Part shown: in pieces, positions 7,867 to 16,087 of the stretch
Layout: each line of letters begins with the position of its first letter
How positions within the stretch are numbered: position 1 is the first letter of the stretch
Assembly (NCBI RefSeq): GCF_000434895.1
Contig: NZ_FR892822.1
Coordinates: forward strand, 1 to 34,970
DNA from: Phascolarctobacterium succinatutens CAG:287
Lineage (GTDB): Bacteria; Bacillota; Negativicutes; Acidaminococcales; Acidaminococcaceae
DNA length: 34,970 bases
Reading direction: 5' to 3'
The notes under the pieces: generated by a model
The model's input: only the letters and a program-made list of their open reading frames with translations
Told to the model about the DNA's origin: nothing
Databases searched by the model: none
Program-made: the position numbers and the translations under genes

Positions 7867-8643
7867 ATGATTTATATATTGAAATTTATTGCAGCCTTTT
7901 TGCTGCCACCGGGTTTATTTGTTTTGCTTGGAGTAATCTTGAGTATTTATTTGTGGCGGAAGCGCCAACATTTCGGCTGCTTAGCTTTTAGCTTAAGCGC
8001 TTTTTTGACGCTGCTGTTGTATTTCAGCTCTACCTTATTGGGAGCCAAGCTTTTGGGGCAGCCGTTGGAGAACCGTTACAGCCAGCAGCAGCCTGCTGCT
8101 GCGCAGGTGATAGTTGTTCTGGGCGGCGGCAGTGTTGGTTCCGTACCGGATGGCACTGAGCGCGGCGGCCTGATGTCCGCCGGAGCGGCGCGCCTGCTGA
8201 CGGCAGCGCGCTTGGCGAAGCAGCATTCGCTGCCGGTGCTCATCAGCGGTGGGCAGGTGTTCAGCGATGGCGCAAGCGAGGCGCTGGTCGCCGAGCGGAT
8301 TCTGTTACAGCTGGGGCTCCCGCAGGAGCAGATTATCGTCGAGACGCAGGCCAGGACAACGAAAGAAAATGCTGCCTATTCTGCTGCACTCTGCCGTGAA
8401 CGCGGCTACAACAACGTGCTGCTGTTGACAAGTGCGCTGCATATGCCTCGCAGCATGCAGTTCTTTGAGCGTTATTTAGGCGGGCAGGGCATTAAGGTTG
8501 CCGCCTATCCCTGCGATTATACGCTCAATCCGCAGGGCAAGTTTAATCCGCGCTGGCTGGTGCCGCAGCTGCAGGCATTTGATATAACCTGTATGGCATT
8601 ACACGAATATGTGGGGATGGCAGGTGCTTTTTTACAGCACTGA
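7867..8643 (+). CDS. DUF218/YdcF (ElyC-like) membrane protein
   Basis: The 258-residue protein belongs to the YdcF/ElyC/SanA superfamily (DUF218). Two N-terminal membrane segments (about 4-26 and 35-59) are followed by the DUF218 domain with 'VIVVLGGG' near residue 80, 'LPVLISGGQ', 'QARTTKENAAYSA' and 'LLLTSALHMPRSMQFFE'. E. coli ElyC affects envelope integrity and lipid-carrier metabolism; the reaction of this family is not established. The overall shape resembles ElyC more than SanA. The start has GGGAG at 7855-7859. It is flanked by a terminator upstream and a strong promoter downstream, so it appears to be a single-gene transcript. Confidence 0.85.
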   Translation: MIYILKFIAAFLLPPGLFVLLGVILSIYLWRKRQHFGCLAFSLSAFLTLLLYFSSTLLGAKLLGQPLENRYSQQQPAAAQVIVVLGGGSVGSVPDGTERGGLMSAGAARLLTAARLAKQHSLPVLISGGQVFSDGASEALVAERILLQLGLPQEQIIVETQARTTKENAAYSAALCRERGYNNVLLLTSALHMPRSMQFFERYLGGQGIKVAAYPCDYTLNPQGKFNPRWLVPQLQAFDITCMALHEYVGMAGAFLQH

Positions 8644-8676
8644 TTTGCAGCGGCAAGCTGCAAGCAGCCGGTGAAT

Positions 8677-8705
8677 TTGCATATTTTCCGCCTTTTTTGT
8701 ATAAT
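8677..8705 (+). promoter_or_regulatory. Promoter for the lipoprotein-SH3 gene pair
   Basis: TTGCAT at 8677-8682 and a perfect TATAAT at 8700-8705 are separated by 17 bases. A small hairpin (ttgcagc/gctgcaa, 8645-8663) after the upstream stop may reduce read-through, but it has no adjacent T-run. The predicted leader is only about 38 bases, so there is no room for a cobalamin riboswitch. Confidence 0.7.
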
Positions 8706-8749
8706 AAGTAACAGATAGAAACAAATATTATTTTTGGGTGAGGTATATT

Positions 8750-9685
8750 ATGAAAAAAATTATGTTCTTAGTTTGCCTGCTGCTGTGTCTGCTGCTTGCC
8801 GGCTGCGGACCGCAGGAAAAGAATACCGCCGACAGCGGTAAGGTTTTGTACACGGTGACGGATGCAACCGGCACCAAGCTGAGCTTCAGCGAAAAGCCGC
8901 AGCGCATTGTGAGCCTGAACGTATCTGCCGATGAAATTTTGCTGGATATGGTTGACAGTAAGCGCTTGGCAGCTTTGTCGCTGCTGGCTGACGATTCCGG
9001 TATCTGCAGTGCCGGTGACAAGGTCAAATCCGTCAAGGGCAGAGCGCAGGGCAGCAATCTGGAAAGCGTGTTGGCCATGCAGCCCGATCTTGTTATTATC
9101 CCGGATTATACCGTGGAGCCGATTCAGGGACTGCGCAGTGCCGGACTCAAGGTTTATGTGTGCCATACGCCGAACAATGTGCAGGATATTTTTAAGTTTA
9201 TCAAGGAAATCGGCTCTGCCGTAGGCGAGGAAGCCAAGGGCGAGGAGATGGCCAAAAACATGGAAGCACAGCTGGAGGCGGTGCGTAAGCAGGCGCTGCA
9301 GGCTGCAGGCGATAAGCCGCTTAATGTACTGGCGCTGTCCTTTACCGGACCGCTGGGCATGAGGGGTACCTTCAGCGGCCTGTGCTATTATGCAGGCGTA
9401 CATAACGCGCTGGACGGCATGGATATTCCGTATCAGGGGAACCTGTCGGAGGAAAAAATGCTGGAGCTTAATCCGGAGCTGATTATTACGCCGAGCTGGG
9501 ATTACAGTAAAAAGGGCGATCCGGAACAATTCCGTCAGCGTATTTTACAAAATCCGGCCTATAAAAACATTAAGGCTGTAAAAGACGGCCGCGTACAAAG
9601 CCTGCATGATAATTATTTATACAGTACTTCGCAATATACTGTTAAGGCTGTGCAGGAGCTGGCACATGCCGCTTACGGAATTTAG
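8750..9685 (+). CDS. BtuF/FecB-type ABC substrate-binding lipoprotein (orphan)
   Basis: The 311-residue product begins with a lipoprotein signal; the lipobox 'LLAGC' places the lipidated cysteine at residue 19. A periplasmic-binding domain of the TroA-like helical-backbone type (Peripla_BP_2) follows, with 'PQRIVSLNVSADEILL' near its start, 'LAMQPDLVIIPDY', and 'LELNPELIITPSW' in the second lobe. Such proteins deliver B12, haem or iron chelates to an ABC importer. The ligand cannot be read from the sequence. No permease or ATPase gene is adjacent, so it must share an importer encoded elsewhere. The ATG at 8750 is preceded by GGGTGAGG; a GTG at 8738 is less likely. Confidence 0.85.
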   Translation: MKKIMFLVCLLLCLLLAGCGPQEKNTADSGKVLYTVTDATGTKLSFSEKPQRIVSLNVSADEILLDMVDSKRLAALSLLADDSGICSAGDKVKSVKGRAQGSNLESVLAMQPDLVIIPDYTVEPIQGLRSAGLKVYVCHTPNNVQDIFKFIKEIGSAVGEEAKGEEMAKNMEAQLEAVRKQALQAAGDKPLNVLALSFTGPLGMRGTFSGLCYYAGVHNALDGMDIPYQGNLSEEKMLELNPELIITPSWDYSKKGDPEQFRQRILQNPAYKNIKAVKDGRVQSLHDNYLYSTSQYTVKAVQELAHAAYGI

Positions 9686-9703
9686 TTAGGAGATGCACTG
9701 GCA

Positions 9704-10435
9704 ATGAGATTGCTCAAAACAATTGGTCTGACGCTTTTATTGGCAGCAGGAATGCAGCTGTGCGCTGCTGCCGAGGAGCAGGAAGCTTTTTATACGGGTG
9801 AAAAAATCAAAGGCTATGACAAGGGCAGCTTTGTGGTTCTGGAAGAGGATGATATTAATTTTCGCAGTGCCGCCGAGGATGGCAATGTTTTAAAGGTGCT
9901 GCCGCATCATTCACTGCTGCGTGTTATCCGCCAAAACGGTGACTGGCTGGAGGCCGAATCGGACGGTGTGGACGGCTTTATCTATGCGCCCTATACTGTT
10001 GCAGGTAATAGGGATGAGCTGACACAGGATGATTTTGCTCTGGGATACGCTGCTCTTGGACAGCAGTTTGATGAACAGGAGGCTAAGGAGCGCTTAGGTG
10101 CCGTCAAGCAGGAGAAAGTAGATAAAAAGCGTAAGCAGATAAACTATACATTTGAGGGCGCCGTAATCAGTGTTGCCCGCAAAAAAAAGGCTGTGGAGGC
10201 AATCCGCGTAGTCGATCCCCAATATATTACAATGCGCGGCGTAAGTATCGGTGACAGTGCCGGCAGAGCTGTAGGACAGTACGGCTTGCCCGATGCGGTT
10301 GTTTATGCTGCCGATAATACGACCTACGAATATTTTTGGCAGGATGACAAGGAGCAGCCGCTGCGTTTTGCGCTGGAGGTTGATAAGCAGAGCCGCGTGA
10401 CAGCCTTTATTCTGGAGAAGCTGAAGGAAAAATAG
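9704..10435 (+). CDS. Exported protein with SH3-type domain
   Basis: The 243-residue protein has a signal peptide (residues 1-23, ending 'CAAAEEQ') without a lipobox. A bacterial SH3-like domain spans about residues 45-100 ('INFRSAAEDGNVLKVLP', 'VIRQNGDWLEAES', 'GFIYAPYT'). A charged linker (about 120-150) leads to a C-terminal domain of about 80 residues with 'MRGVSIGDSAGRAVGQYG' and 'YEYFWQD', a layout like the small domains that follow CAP or SmpA modules. Bacterial SH3 domains often bind cell wall. It lies 18 bases after the lipoprotein gene and shares its transcript, so an envelope role is likely; the exact function is unknown. AGGAG at 9688-9692 supports the start. Confidence 0.75.
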   Translation: MRLLKTIGLTLLLAAGMQLCAAAEEQEAFYTGEKIKGYDKGSFVVLEEDDINFRSAAEDGNVLKVLPHHSLLRVIRQNGDWLEAESDGVDGFIYAPYTVAGNRDELTQDDFALGYAALGQQFDEQEAKERLGAVKQEKVDKKRKQINYTFEGAVISVARKKKAVEAIRVVDPQYITMRGVSIGDSAGRAVGQYGLPDAVVYAADNTTYEYFWQDDKEQPLRFALEVDKQSRVTAFILEKLKEK

Positions 10436-10498
10436 TAGTCTGTTGTCAGTCTTTGCGGACTAAATACAATCAGGCCTTAAATGAGCATGTATACACTA

Positions 10499-10528
10499 AA
10501 AATCCTGCTTTATAAGCAGGATTTTTTT
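10499..10528 (+). terminator. Rho-independent terminator after SH3 gene
   Basis: aatcctgctt (10501-10510) pairs perfectly with aagcaggatt (10514-10523) around a three-base loop, and the T-run continues to 10528. The stem extends by two more A-T pairs. It closes the lipoprotein-SH3 transcript and insulates the recJ-relA cluster downstream. Confidence 0.92.
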
Positions 10529-10541
10529 GTATGCTGGCAGA

Positions 10542-10558
10542 ATTATAACAGTTATAAT
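10542..10558. promoter_or_regulatory. 17-bp perfect palindrome at the lapA promoter region
   Basis: attataac (10542-10549), one A, then gttataat (10551-10558): an uninterrupted 8-bp inverted repeat with a single-base centre. It contains TATAAT on the plus strand (10553-10558) and its mirror on the minus strand. It lies 36 bases before the LapA-like gene and behind a terminator, where a promoter is expected. It could be an operator overlapping a -10 box. No good -35 box lies 16-18 bases upstream. Confidence 0.45.
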
Positions 10559-10594
10559 ATATTAAAATTTATACTACTAAAGGAGTTGAGCTGA

Positions 10595-10978
10595 ATGCCT
10601 TTTTTAATCTTAGTTATAATTATATGTATGATAGTAGCATTGTTTGCCGTACAGAATGCGGTAGCAGTATCCTTGAACTTTGTTTTCTGGAGCTTCAGCG
10701 CCTCACTGGTGCTGGTAATCCTCGGAGCGTTTTTGATGGGCGTGCTGGTTGCCACCTGCTTCTTGCTGACGATGAAGGCCAAGCATTATCTGAAGGATAA
10801 AAAAATGCGTGAGGAAATACAGCAGCTGCAGGCAGAAAACAAACGTCTGCAGGAGCGCGTTGCTATGCTGCAGCACACCCAGCTGCTGCATAACGAGGCA
10901 GCACAGGCCGAGGCTTCCAGGCAGGCAGAGCCGGCTGCAGCGGAAAAGACTGCTGCCGAGAGCGGTAGCCGCCAATGA
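10595..10978 (+). CDS. LapA-domain (DUF1049) membrane protein
   Basis: The 127-residue protein has two membrane segments (about 2-22 and 35-60) carrying the DUF1049/LapA pattern 'FAVQNAVAVSLNFVFW' followed by a second hydrophobic helix with 'LGAFLMGVLVA'. A predicted coiled coil (about 65-100, 'REEIQQLQAENKRLQERV') and an Ala/Glu-rich tail follow. E. coli LapA works with LapB in controlling lipopolysaccharide synthesis, but short LapA-domain proteins are widespread and mostly uncharacterised. AGGAG at 10581-10585 supports the ATG. Its stop overlaps the recJ start (ATGA), so the two are translationally coupled. Confidence 0.8.
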   Translation: MPFLILVIIICMIVALFAVQNAVAVSLNFVFWSFSASLVLVILGAFLMGVLVATCFLLTMKAKHYLKDKKMREEIQQLQAENKRLQERVAMLQHTQLLHNEAAQAEASRQAEPAAAEKTAAESGSRQ

Positions 10979-13329
10979 TGCACAAGGAACGAATTTGGGA
11001 TATAAAAGAATATAACAGTCAGATGGCAGACTATTTGGCGGAGGAGCTGAATATTTCGCCGATGGTCACAGGTATTTTGCTGGAGCGCGGTCTGCAGGAT
11101 GCAGCTTCGATGCGTGATTTTCTCTACGGCAGCGCTACGCCCTTTCATGATCCGTTTTTGCTGAAGGATATGCAGCGCTCGGTTGAGCGTATAGAGCGGG
11201 CCTTGGCGGCAGGCGAGCAGATTACGGTTTACGGCGACTATGATGTGGACGGAATCAGTGCCTCCTCCTTGTTGTATCTTTATCTGAAGCAGCGCGGCGG
11301 CAGGGTTGCTACCTACATTCCGCAGCGCAAAAGCGAGGGCTACGGACTGAATGACGAAGCTTTGAAAAATATTGCGGAAAAGGGTACCACGCTGGTTATT
11401 ACCGTGGACTGCGGCATTAGCGGTCTGCGCGAGGTAGCCAATGCGCCGAAATCTTTGGATATCATCATTACGGACCACCATACGGTGCCGGAGGTTCTGC
11501 CTCCTGCCTACGCAATTATCAACGCCAAGCAGCGAGACTGCGGCTATCCGTTTAAGGATTTGAGCGGCGTGGGCATTGCCTTCAAGCTGTGTCAGGCGCT
11601 GGAGCAGCGCGAGCCGGGCAGGCTGCCGGAGTGGCAGGGGCTTACAGAGCTGGCGGCGCTTGGAACGGTGGCGGATATTGTGCCGCTGGTCGGCGAAAAC
11701 CGCGAGCTGGTGCGCCGTGGCCTGAAGGCAATGGAAACAACGAAGCTGGTGGGATTGCGTGCTTTGATTAAGGCCAGCGGCTGTCCGGAAACGGGCATTG
11801 CTTCCGATAACATCGGCTTTGGCCTGGCACCGCGTCTGAACGCTGTGGGTAGGCTGGAGCATGCGCAGCTGGCGGTGGAGCTTTTGGTAACTGACGATAG
11901 CGTTAAGGCGGAGAAAATCGCCGCCGAGCTTAACCGTGAAAACACACTGCGTCAGGAAATCAGCCGTCAGATTATGGAAGAGGCGGAAGCACAGCTGGCG
12001 CAGGAAAAGCATATAGATACGGCAATCGTGCTTGCTTCCGAAGGCTGGCATCAGGGCGTTATCGGTATCGTGGCTTCACGCCTGGTAGACAAATACCACC
12101 TGCCGACGATTCTGATAAGCCTGAACAACGGCGTTGCCAAGGGCAGCTGTCGCAGTATTCCGGCGCTCAATCTTTACGAGGCGATAGATGCCGAACGTGA
12201 TTTGCTGACGCAGTACGGCGGTCATCATCAGGCAGCGGGCCTCACGCTGCCGGCAGAGCTGCTGCCGGAATTTACGCGCCGCTTCCGCGAATATGTTGCG
12301 CAAAAGCTGCGTCCGGAGGATTATCTGCCGCATCAGGCGATTGACTGTGTGCTGAGCGGCAGCAGCGAAATCAGCATCAGGGATTTGGAGCAGCTGGCGC
12401 TCTTGGAGCCCTGCGGCTGCGAAAACCAGGCACCTGTATTTGCCTTCCGTCAGGCGCTGCTGCACAATCAGCGCGCTATGGGCAAGGAGCGCAATCATCT
12501 GCAGTTTGTGCTGGATAAGGGCTATAATTCCTATCGTTGCCTGATGTGGAATAATGCGGATTTGCTGCCGTATATGTTTGAAAATATGGTGGCTGATGTT
12601 GCCTTTCAGCCGAAAATAAATGTCTGGAATAACGAAACGAGCGTGCAGCTGCAGGCCGTAAGCATTCATCAGCAGGTGACGCTGGGGGATATGCGTCAGG
12701 CTGCCGATGATAAATGGCGTCTGCTGCTGGGCTTGGCCAAGGTGCATAACAAGGTGCTTGCTTATACCGAAGATAAGCAGTCGCTGCCCGCCGAGGTGCT
12801 GCAGACTGCGGGGGATTATCTGGAGCTGGCTTCTTATGAGGAGGCTGCCGGGATGAGCAAGGAAAGGCTGCAGCAGGCCGAAGAAATAGTGCTGTTGGAT
12901 TTGCCTGCTTATCCGCTGGCGGATATTATGCGCAGATTGCGGCAGCAGGGAGCAAAACATGTAACGCTGCTCTTTAATCAGCCGGATTTGCAGGGGCGCT
13001 TGCAGCGCCTGGCTTTGACGCATCCGGACAGGGAAGCGATGATGCAGGCCTATAAGCTGGTGATGAATGCACTTAAAATGCGGACAACTGTGAGCGTCAA
13101 AGAGCTTTTGTCTGCTCATGCGGAACAAATAAGTGAACAAGCTGTAAAAATTATGGAAGAGCTTGGCTTTATCCGCTATAATAATGGTATAATAGAAAAA
13201 GCTGCTATTAAACGCTGCTCGCTGGAGGATGCACCCCTATATGTAACCCTGCAGCATGAAAGAGAGCGTTTGGAGCACATTTATAAAGAAAATTACCGCC
13301 TGAGTCAGCACGAGCTGTTGCGCTGCTGA
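10975..13329 (+). CDS. recJ: Single-stranded-DNA-specific exonuclease RecJ
   Basis: RecJ degrades single-stranded DNA 5' to 3' in recombination and repair. The 784-residue length matches Firmicute RecJ proteins, which have a C-terminal extension compared with E. coli. DHH-family metal motifs are visible: 'YGDYDVDG' with D88, D90 and D92, 'ITVDCGISG', 'D167-H168-H169', and the DHHA1 motif 'GGHHQAAG' around H417-H418. 'GVIGIVASRL' also fits. The C-terminal part (about 570-784) has a weaker domain ending in a winged-helix-like stretch 'LLSAHAEQISEQAVKIMEEL'. Two adjacent ATGs (10975, 10978) are possible starts; both overlap the upstream stop and lack a clear ribosome site. Confidence 0.95.
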   Translation: MMHKERIWDIKEYNSQMADYLAEELNISPMVTGILLERGLQDAASMRDFLYGSATPFHDPFLLKDMQRSVERIERALAAGEQITVYGDYDVDGISASSLLYLYLKQRGGRVATYIPQRKSEGYGLNDEALKNIAEKGTTLVITVDCGISGLREVANAPKSLDIIITDHHTVPEVLPPAYAIINAKQRDCGYPFKDLSGVGIAFKLCQALEQREPGRLPEWQGLTELAALGTVADIVPLVGENRELVRRGLKAMETTKLVGLRALIKASGCPETGIASDNIGFGLAPRLNAVGRLEHAQLAVELLVTDDSVKAEKIAAELNRENTLRQEISRQIMEEAEAQLAQEKHIDTAIVLASEGWHQGVIGIVASRLVDKYHLPTILISLNNGVAKGSCRSIPALNLYEAIDAERDLLTQYGGHHQAAGLTLPAELLPEFTRRFREYVAQKLRPEDYLPHQAIDCVLSGSSEISIRDLEQLALLEPCGCENQAPVFAFRQALLHNQRAMGKERNHLQFVLDKGYNSYRCLMWNNADLLPYMFENMVADVAFQPKINVWNNETSVQLQAVSIHQQVTLGDMRQAADDKWRLLLGLAKVHNKVLAYTEDKQSLPAEVLQTAGDYLELASYEEAAGMSKERLQQAEEIVLLDLPAYPLADIMRRLRQQGAKHVTLLFNQPDLQGRLQRLALTHPDREAMMQAYKLVMNALKMRTTVSVKELLSAHAEQISEQAVKIMEELGFIRYNNGIIEKAAIKRCSLEDAPLYVTLQHERERLEHIYKENYRLSQHELLRC

Positions 13330-13354
13330 TGAAGTGCAGATGGGAGTGGGGAGA

Positions 13355-15604
13355 ATGCCCTCAACAAACGCAATAACTAATATTACTGATATAGATGAAT
13401 TGTTTGCGCGTATAGAAGAATATCTTACGCCGGAGCAGGTAGCTTTTGTCCGTAAGGCCTATGAGCTGGCAGCCAAGGCGCATGCTGCGCAGACACGTAA
13501 ATCCGGTGAACCGTATATTATCCATCCGATTGGTGTTGTCAGCATCCTTGTGGGATTGCAGATGGATGACAAAACACTGGCTGCTGCCTTTCTGCATGAT
13601 GTAGTAGAGGATACAGATTACAAGCTGGACTATATCAAAGAGCAGTTCGGCACCGTGGTAGCAAATCTGGTAGACGGTGTTACCAAGCTTGGTAAAATCG
13701 AATATATTTCCAAGGAAGACCGCCAGATTGAAAACTATCGCAAAATGTTTTTGGCGATGGCACGCGATATCCGTGTTGTACTGATTAAGCTGGCTGACCG
13801 TCTGCATAATATGCGCACGATGAAGTATATGCCTGTGCATAAGCAGCAGTCTATTTCCCGGGAAACATTGGAAATTTATGCGCCGCTGGCTCATCGTCTT
13901 GGTATCTATACCATTAAATGGGAGCTGGAGGATCTGGCCTTCCGTTATATGGAGCCGGATATTTATTATGACTTGGTAGAGCAGGTAAAAATTAAACGCC
14001 GTGAGCGCGAGGATATGATTAACGAGGCTATGATAACGTTGAAGGACGCTGTCGAGAAGGCTGGTATCCGCTGCGAAATTCAGGGCAGACCGAAAAACTT
14101 TTACAGCATTCATAAGAAAATGTTGCGTGACCACAAGCAGCTGAGCGAGATTTATGATCTGCTGGCTATCCGTGTGCTGGTAGACACCGTTAAGGACTGC
14201 TATGGCACGCTGGGTATCGTACACAGCATGTGGCGTCCTATTCCGGGCCGCTTCAAGGACTATGTAGCGGTGCCGAAATCCAATATGTATCAGTCCTTGC
14301 ATACGACTGTGCTTTCCAATGGCGGTCAGCCGCTGGAAATCCAAATTCGCACTTTTGAAATGCACCGCATCAGCGAATACGGTATCGCTGCGCACTGGCG
14401 CTATAAGGAAAGCGGTGGCAGCAAGCCTGCAGCCGGCGGTGACAAGGGCTTTGATGCCAAGCTGAGCTGGCTGCGTCAGCTGCTGGAATGGCACAAGGAT
14501 ATGAATGATTCGCGCGACTTTGTCAACACGGTCAAGATGGATATCTTTGCCGATGAGGTCTTTGTCTTTACGCCGCGCGGTGATGTTATCGACCTGCCTG
14601 TAGGCAGTGTGCCGATTGACTTCGCTTACCGCATTCATACGGATGTAGGCAACCGCTGCGTAGGTGCCAAGGTCAACGGACGCATTGTACCGCTTGACTA
14701 CCAGCTGAAGAACGGCGATATCGTAGAGGTTATCACCTCCAAGCAGTCCAACGGACCGAGCCGTGACTGGATTAATGTTGTCGGCTCTTCCGATACGCGC
14801 AACAAAATCAAAAGCTGGTTCAAGAAGGAGCGCCGTGAGGAAAATATCGTCAAGGGCCGTGAAATGCTGGAGCGTGAGGTTAAACGCCTCGGCTACGAGC
14901 CTAAGGTGCTGATGTCTCCGGAAAAACTGAAGGAAGCAGGCAACAAAATCCGCATCGATACAGATGAAAATCTGCTGGCAACACTGGGCTACGGCGGTGT
15001 TACACTGAACACTGTTATGTCCAAGCTGGTGGAAATCTATAAAAAAGAGCAGAAGCTGGAAACCACCAAGGACCTGGCGCAGGTACTGGCAGAGCTGAAG
15101 CCGCGCAAGTCTAAGGCTAAGGCCAGCCACGGCATTCTCGTTAAGGGCGAAGAAGGCATCATGGTTAAGCTGGCGCGCTGCTGCAACCCGATTCCCGGCG
15201 ATCCGGTTATCGGTTATATTACGCGTGGCAGCGGTATTTCCGTACACCGTGCGGACTGCCCTAATATCCTGACCAATAATCCCGAGGAGCAGCGTCGCTT
15301 AATTGAGGTTGCCTGGGATGTAGGCATTGATGATGTCTATAAGGTTAACATCGTGATTACGTCCGTAGACAGAACCGGACTGATGAGCGATATTATGAAT
15401 GTGACTAGCGAAACGAAGATTAATATTTTCTCGCTGGCATGTCATACAGATAAGAATAAAATTGCTACCATGCACATGGGACTTGATATCATGAGCCTGG
15501 AGCAGCTGGAATATTTTATGAACCGTATCCGCCGCATGAAGGGTGTTTATTCTGTTGAACGCCTGATTTCTACGGCGAACGGCAGCGGAGGCAAGAAGAA
15601 ATGA
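13355..15604 (+). CDS. relA: Bifunctional (p)ppGpp synthetase/hydrolase (Rel)
   Basis: This enzyme makes and degrades the stringent-response alarmone (p)ppGpp. The 749-residue protein has the full long-RSH layout: HD hydrolase with 'H81-D82' in 'AFLHDVVEDT', synthetase domain with 'R299-F-K-D302' and 'LEIQIRT', a TGS domain (about 395-455), the zinc-finger region with C609-C610 in 'RCCNPIPGD', and an ACT domain at the end. The RxKD signature and intact HD residues indicate that both activities are kept. ATG 13355 is chosen because GGAG (13343-13346) lies eight bases upstream; a GTG at 13334 and an ATG at 13340 have no ribosome site. Its stop overlaps the dtd start. Confidence 0.96.
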   Translation: MPSTNAITNITDIDELFARIEEYLTPEQVAFVRKAYELAAKAHAAQTRKSGEPYIIHPIGVVSILVGLQMDDKTLAAAFLHDVVEDTDYKLDYIKEQFGTVVANLVDGVTKLGKIEYISKEDRQIENYRKMFLAMARDIRVVLIKLADRLHNMRTMKYMPVHKQQSISRETLEIYAPLAHRLGIYTIKWELEDLAFRYMEPDIYYDLVEQVKIKRREREDMINEAMITLKDAVEKAGIRCEIQGRPKNFYSIHKKMLRDHKQLSEIYDLLAIRVLVDTVKDCYGTLGIVHSMWRPIPGRFKDYVAVPKSNMYQSLHTTVLSNGGQPLEIQIRTFEMHRISEYGIAAHWRYKESGGSKPAAGGDKGFDAKLSWLRQLLEWHKDMNDSRDFVNTVKMDIFADEVFVFTPRGDVIDLPVGSVPIDFAYRIHTDVGNRCVGAKVNGRIVPLDYQLKNGDIVEVITSKQSNGPSRDWINVVGSSDTRNKIKSWFKKERREENIVKGREMLEREVKRLGYEPKVLMSPEKLKEAGNKIRIDTDENLLATLGYGGVTLNTVMSKLVEIYKKEQKLETTKDLAQVLAELKPRKSKAKASHGILVKGEEGIMVKLARCCNPIPGDPVIGYITRGSGISVHRADCPNILTNNPEEQRRLIEVAWDVGIDDVYKVNIVITSVDRTGLMSDIMNVTSETKINIFSLACHTDKNKIATMHMGLDIMSLEQLEYFMNRIRRMKGVYSVERLISTANGSGGKKK

Positions 15605-16050
15605 GAGCAGTTGTGCAGCGTGTAGACCGCGCCAGTGTTACTGTAGATGAAAAGATTACCGGCGAGGTACAGAAGGGCCTTCTGGTGCTTCTTGGTGTGG
15701 CCGAGGGCGATACCGATAAGGATCTGGCCTATATTATCGACAAGGTGTGCGGCATGCGCATTTTTGAGGATGAGGCGGGCAAGATGAACCTGTCGGTGAA
15801 GGATGTAGGCGGTGCGATTTTGGCGGTTTCCCAGTTTACCCTGTGCGGTGACTGCCGCCACGGCAAACGCCCGTCCTTTACGGCTGCTGCAGCGCCTGAT
15901 GTGGCCAACGCTTACTATGAGCGTTTTGTCGAAGGCTGCCGCAAGGCAGGCCTGCCGGTAGAAACTGGCATCTTTCGCGCGCATATGCTGGTAGAGCTCG
16001 TGAACAACGGTCCGGTAACTATTTTGCTGGACAGCACGAAGCTGTTATAA
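15601..16050 (+). CDS. dtd: D-aminoacyl-tRNA deacylase
   Basis: DTD removes D-amino acids, and glycine mischarged on tRNA-Ala, from tRNA, protecting translation. The 149-residue protein has the family's two diagnostic motifs: 'LAVSQFTL' near residue 80 and the cross-subunit 'NNGPVT' near residue 135, plus 'RPSFTAAA'. The N-terminus 'MRAVVQRVDRASV' is typical. The start overlaps the relA stop by four bases (ATGA). relA-dtd linkage is common across bacteria and supports both calls. Confidence 0.97.
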   Translation: MRAVVQRVDRASVTVDEKITGEVQKGLLVLLGVAEGDTDKDLAYIIDKVCGMRIFEDEAGKMNLSVKDVGGAILAVSQFTLCGDCRHGKRPSFTAAAAPDVANAYYERFVEGCRKAGLPVETGIFRAHMLVELVNNGPVTILLDSTKLL

Positions 16051-16087
16051 TTATATTGTGCATAGATTTATTAACGGAGGTTGAAGA

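Noticed and set aside
8644..8749. Cobalamin riboswitch upstream of the BtuF-like gene
   Set aside because: The leader predicted from the TTGCAT/TATAAT promoter is only about 38 bases, and no B12-box-like conserved sequence is visible in the gap.
13361..15247. A 628-codon open frame antisense to relA, and similar long antisense frames opposite queA, tgt, recJ, hisS and aspS
   Set aside because: They mirror strongly constrained coding sequence, contain no recognisable domains, and lack ribosome sites; long antisense frames arise readily from the codon bias of these genes.
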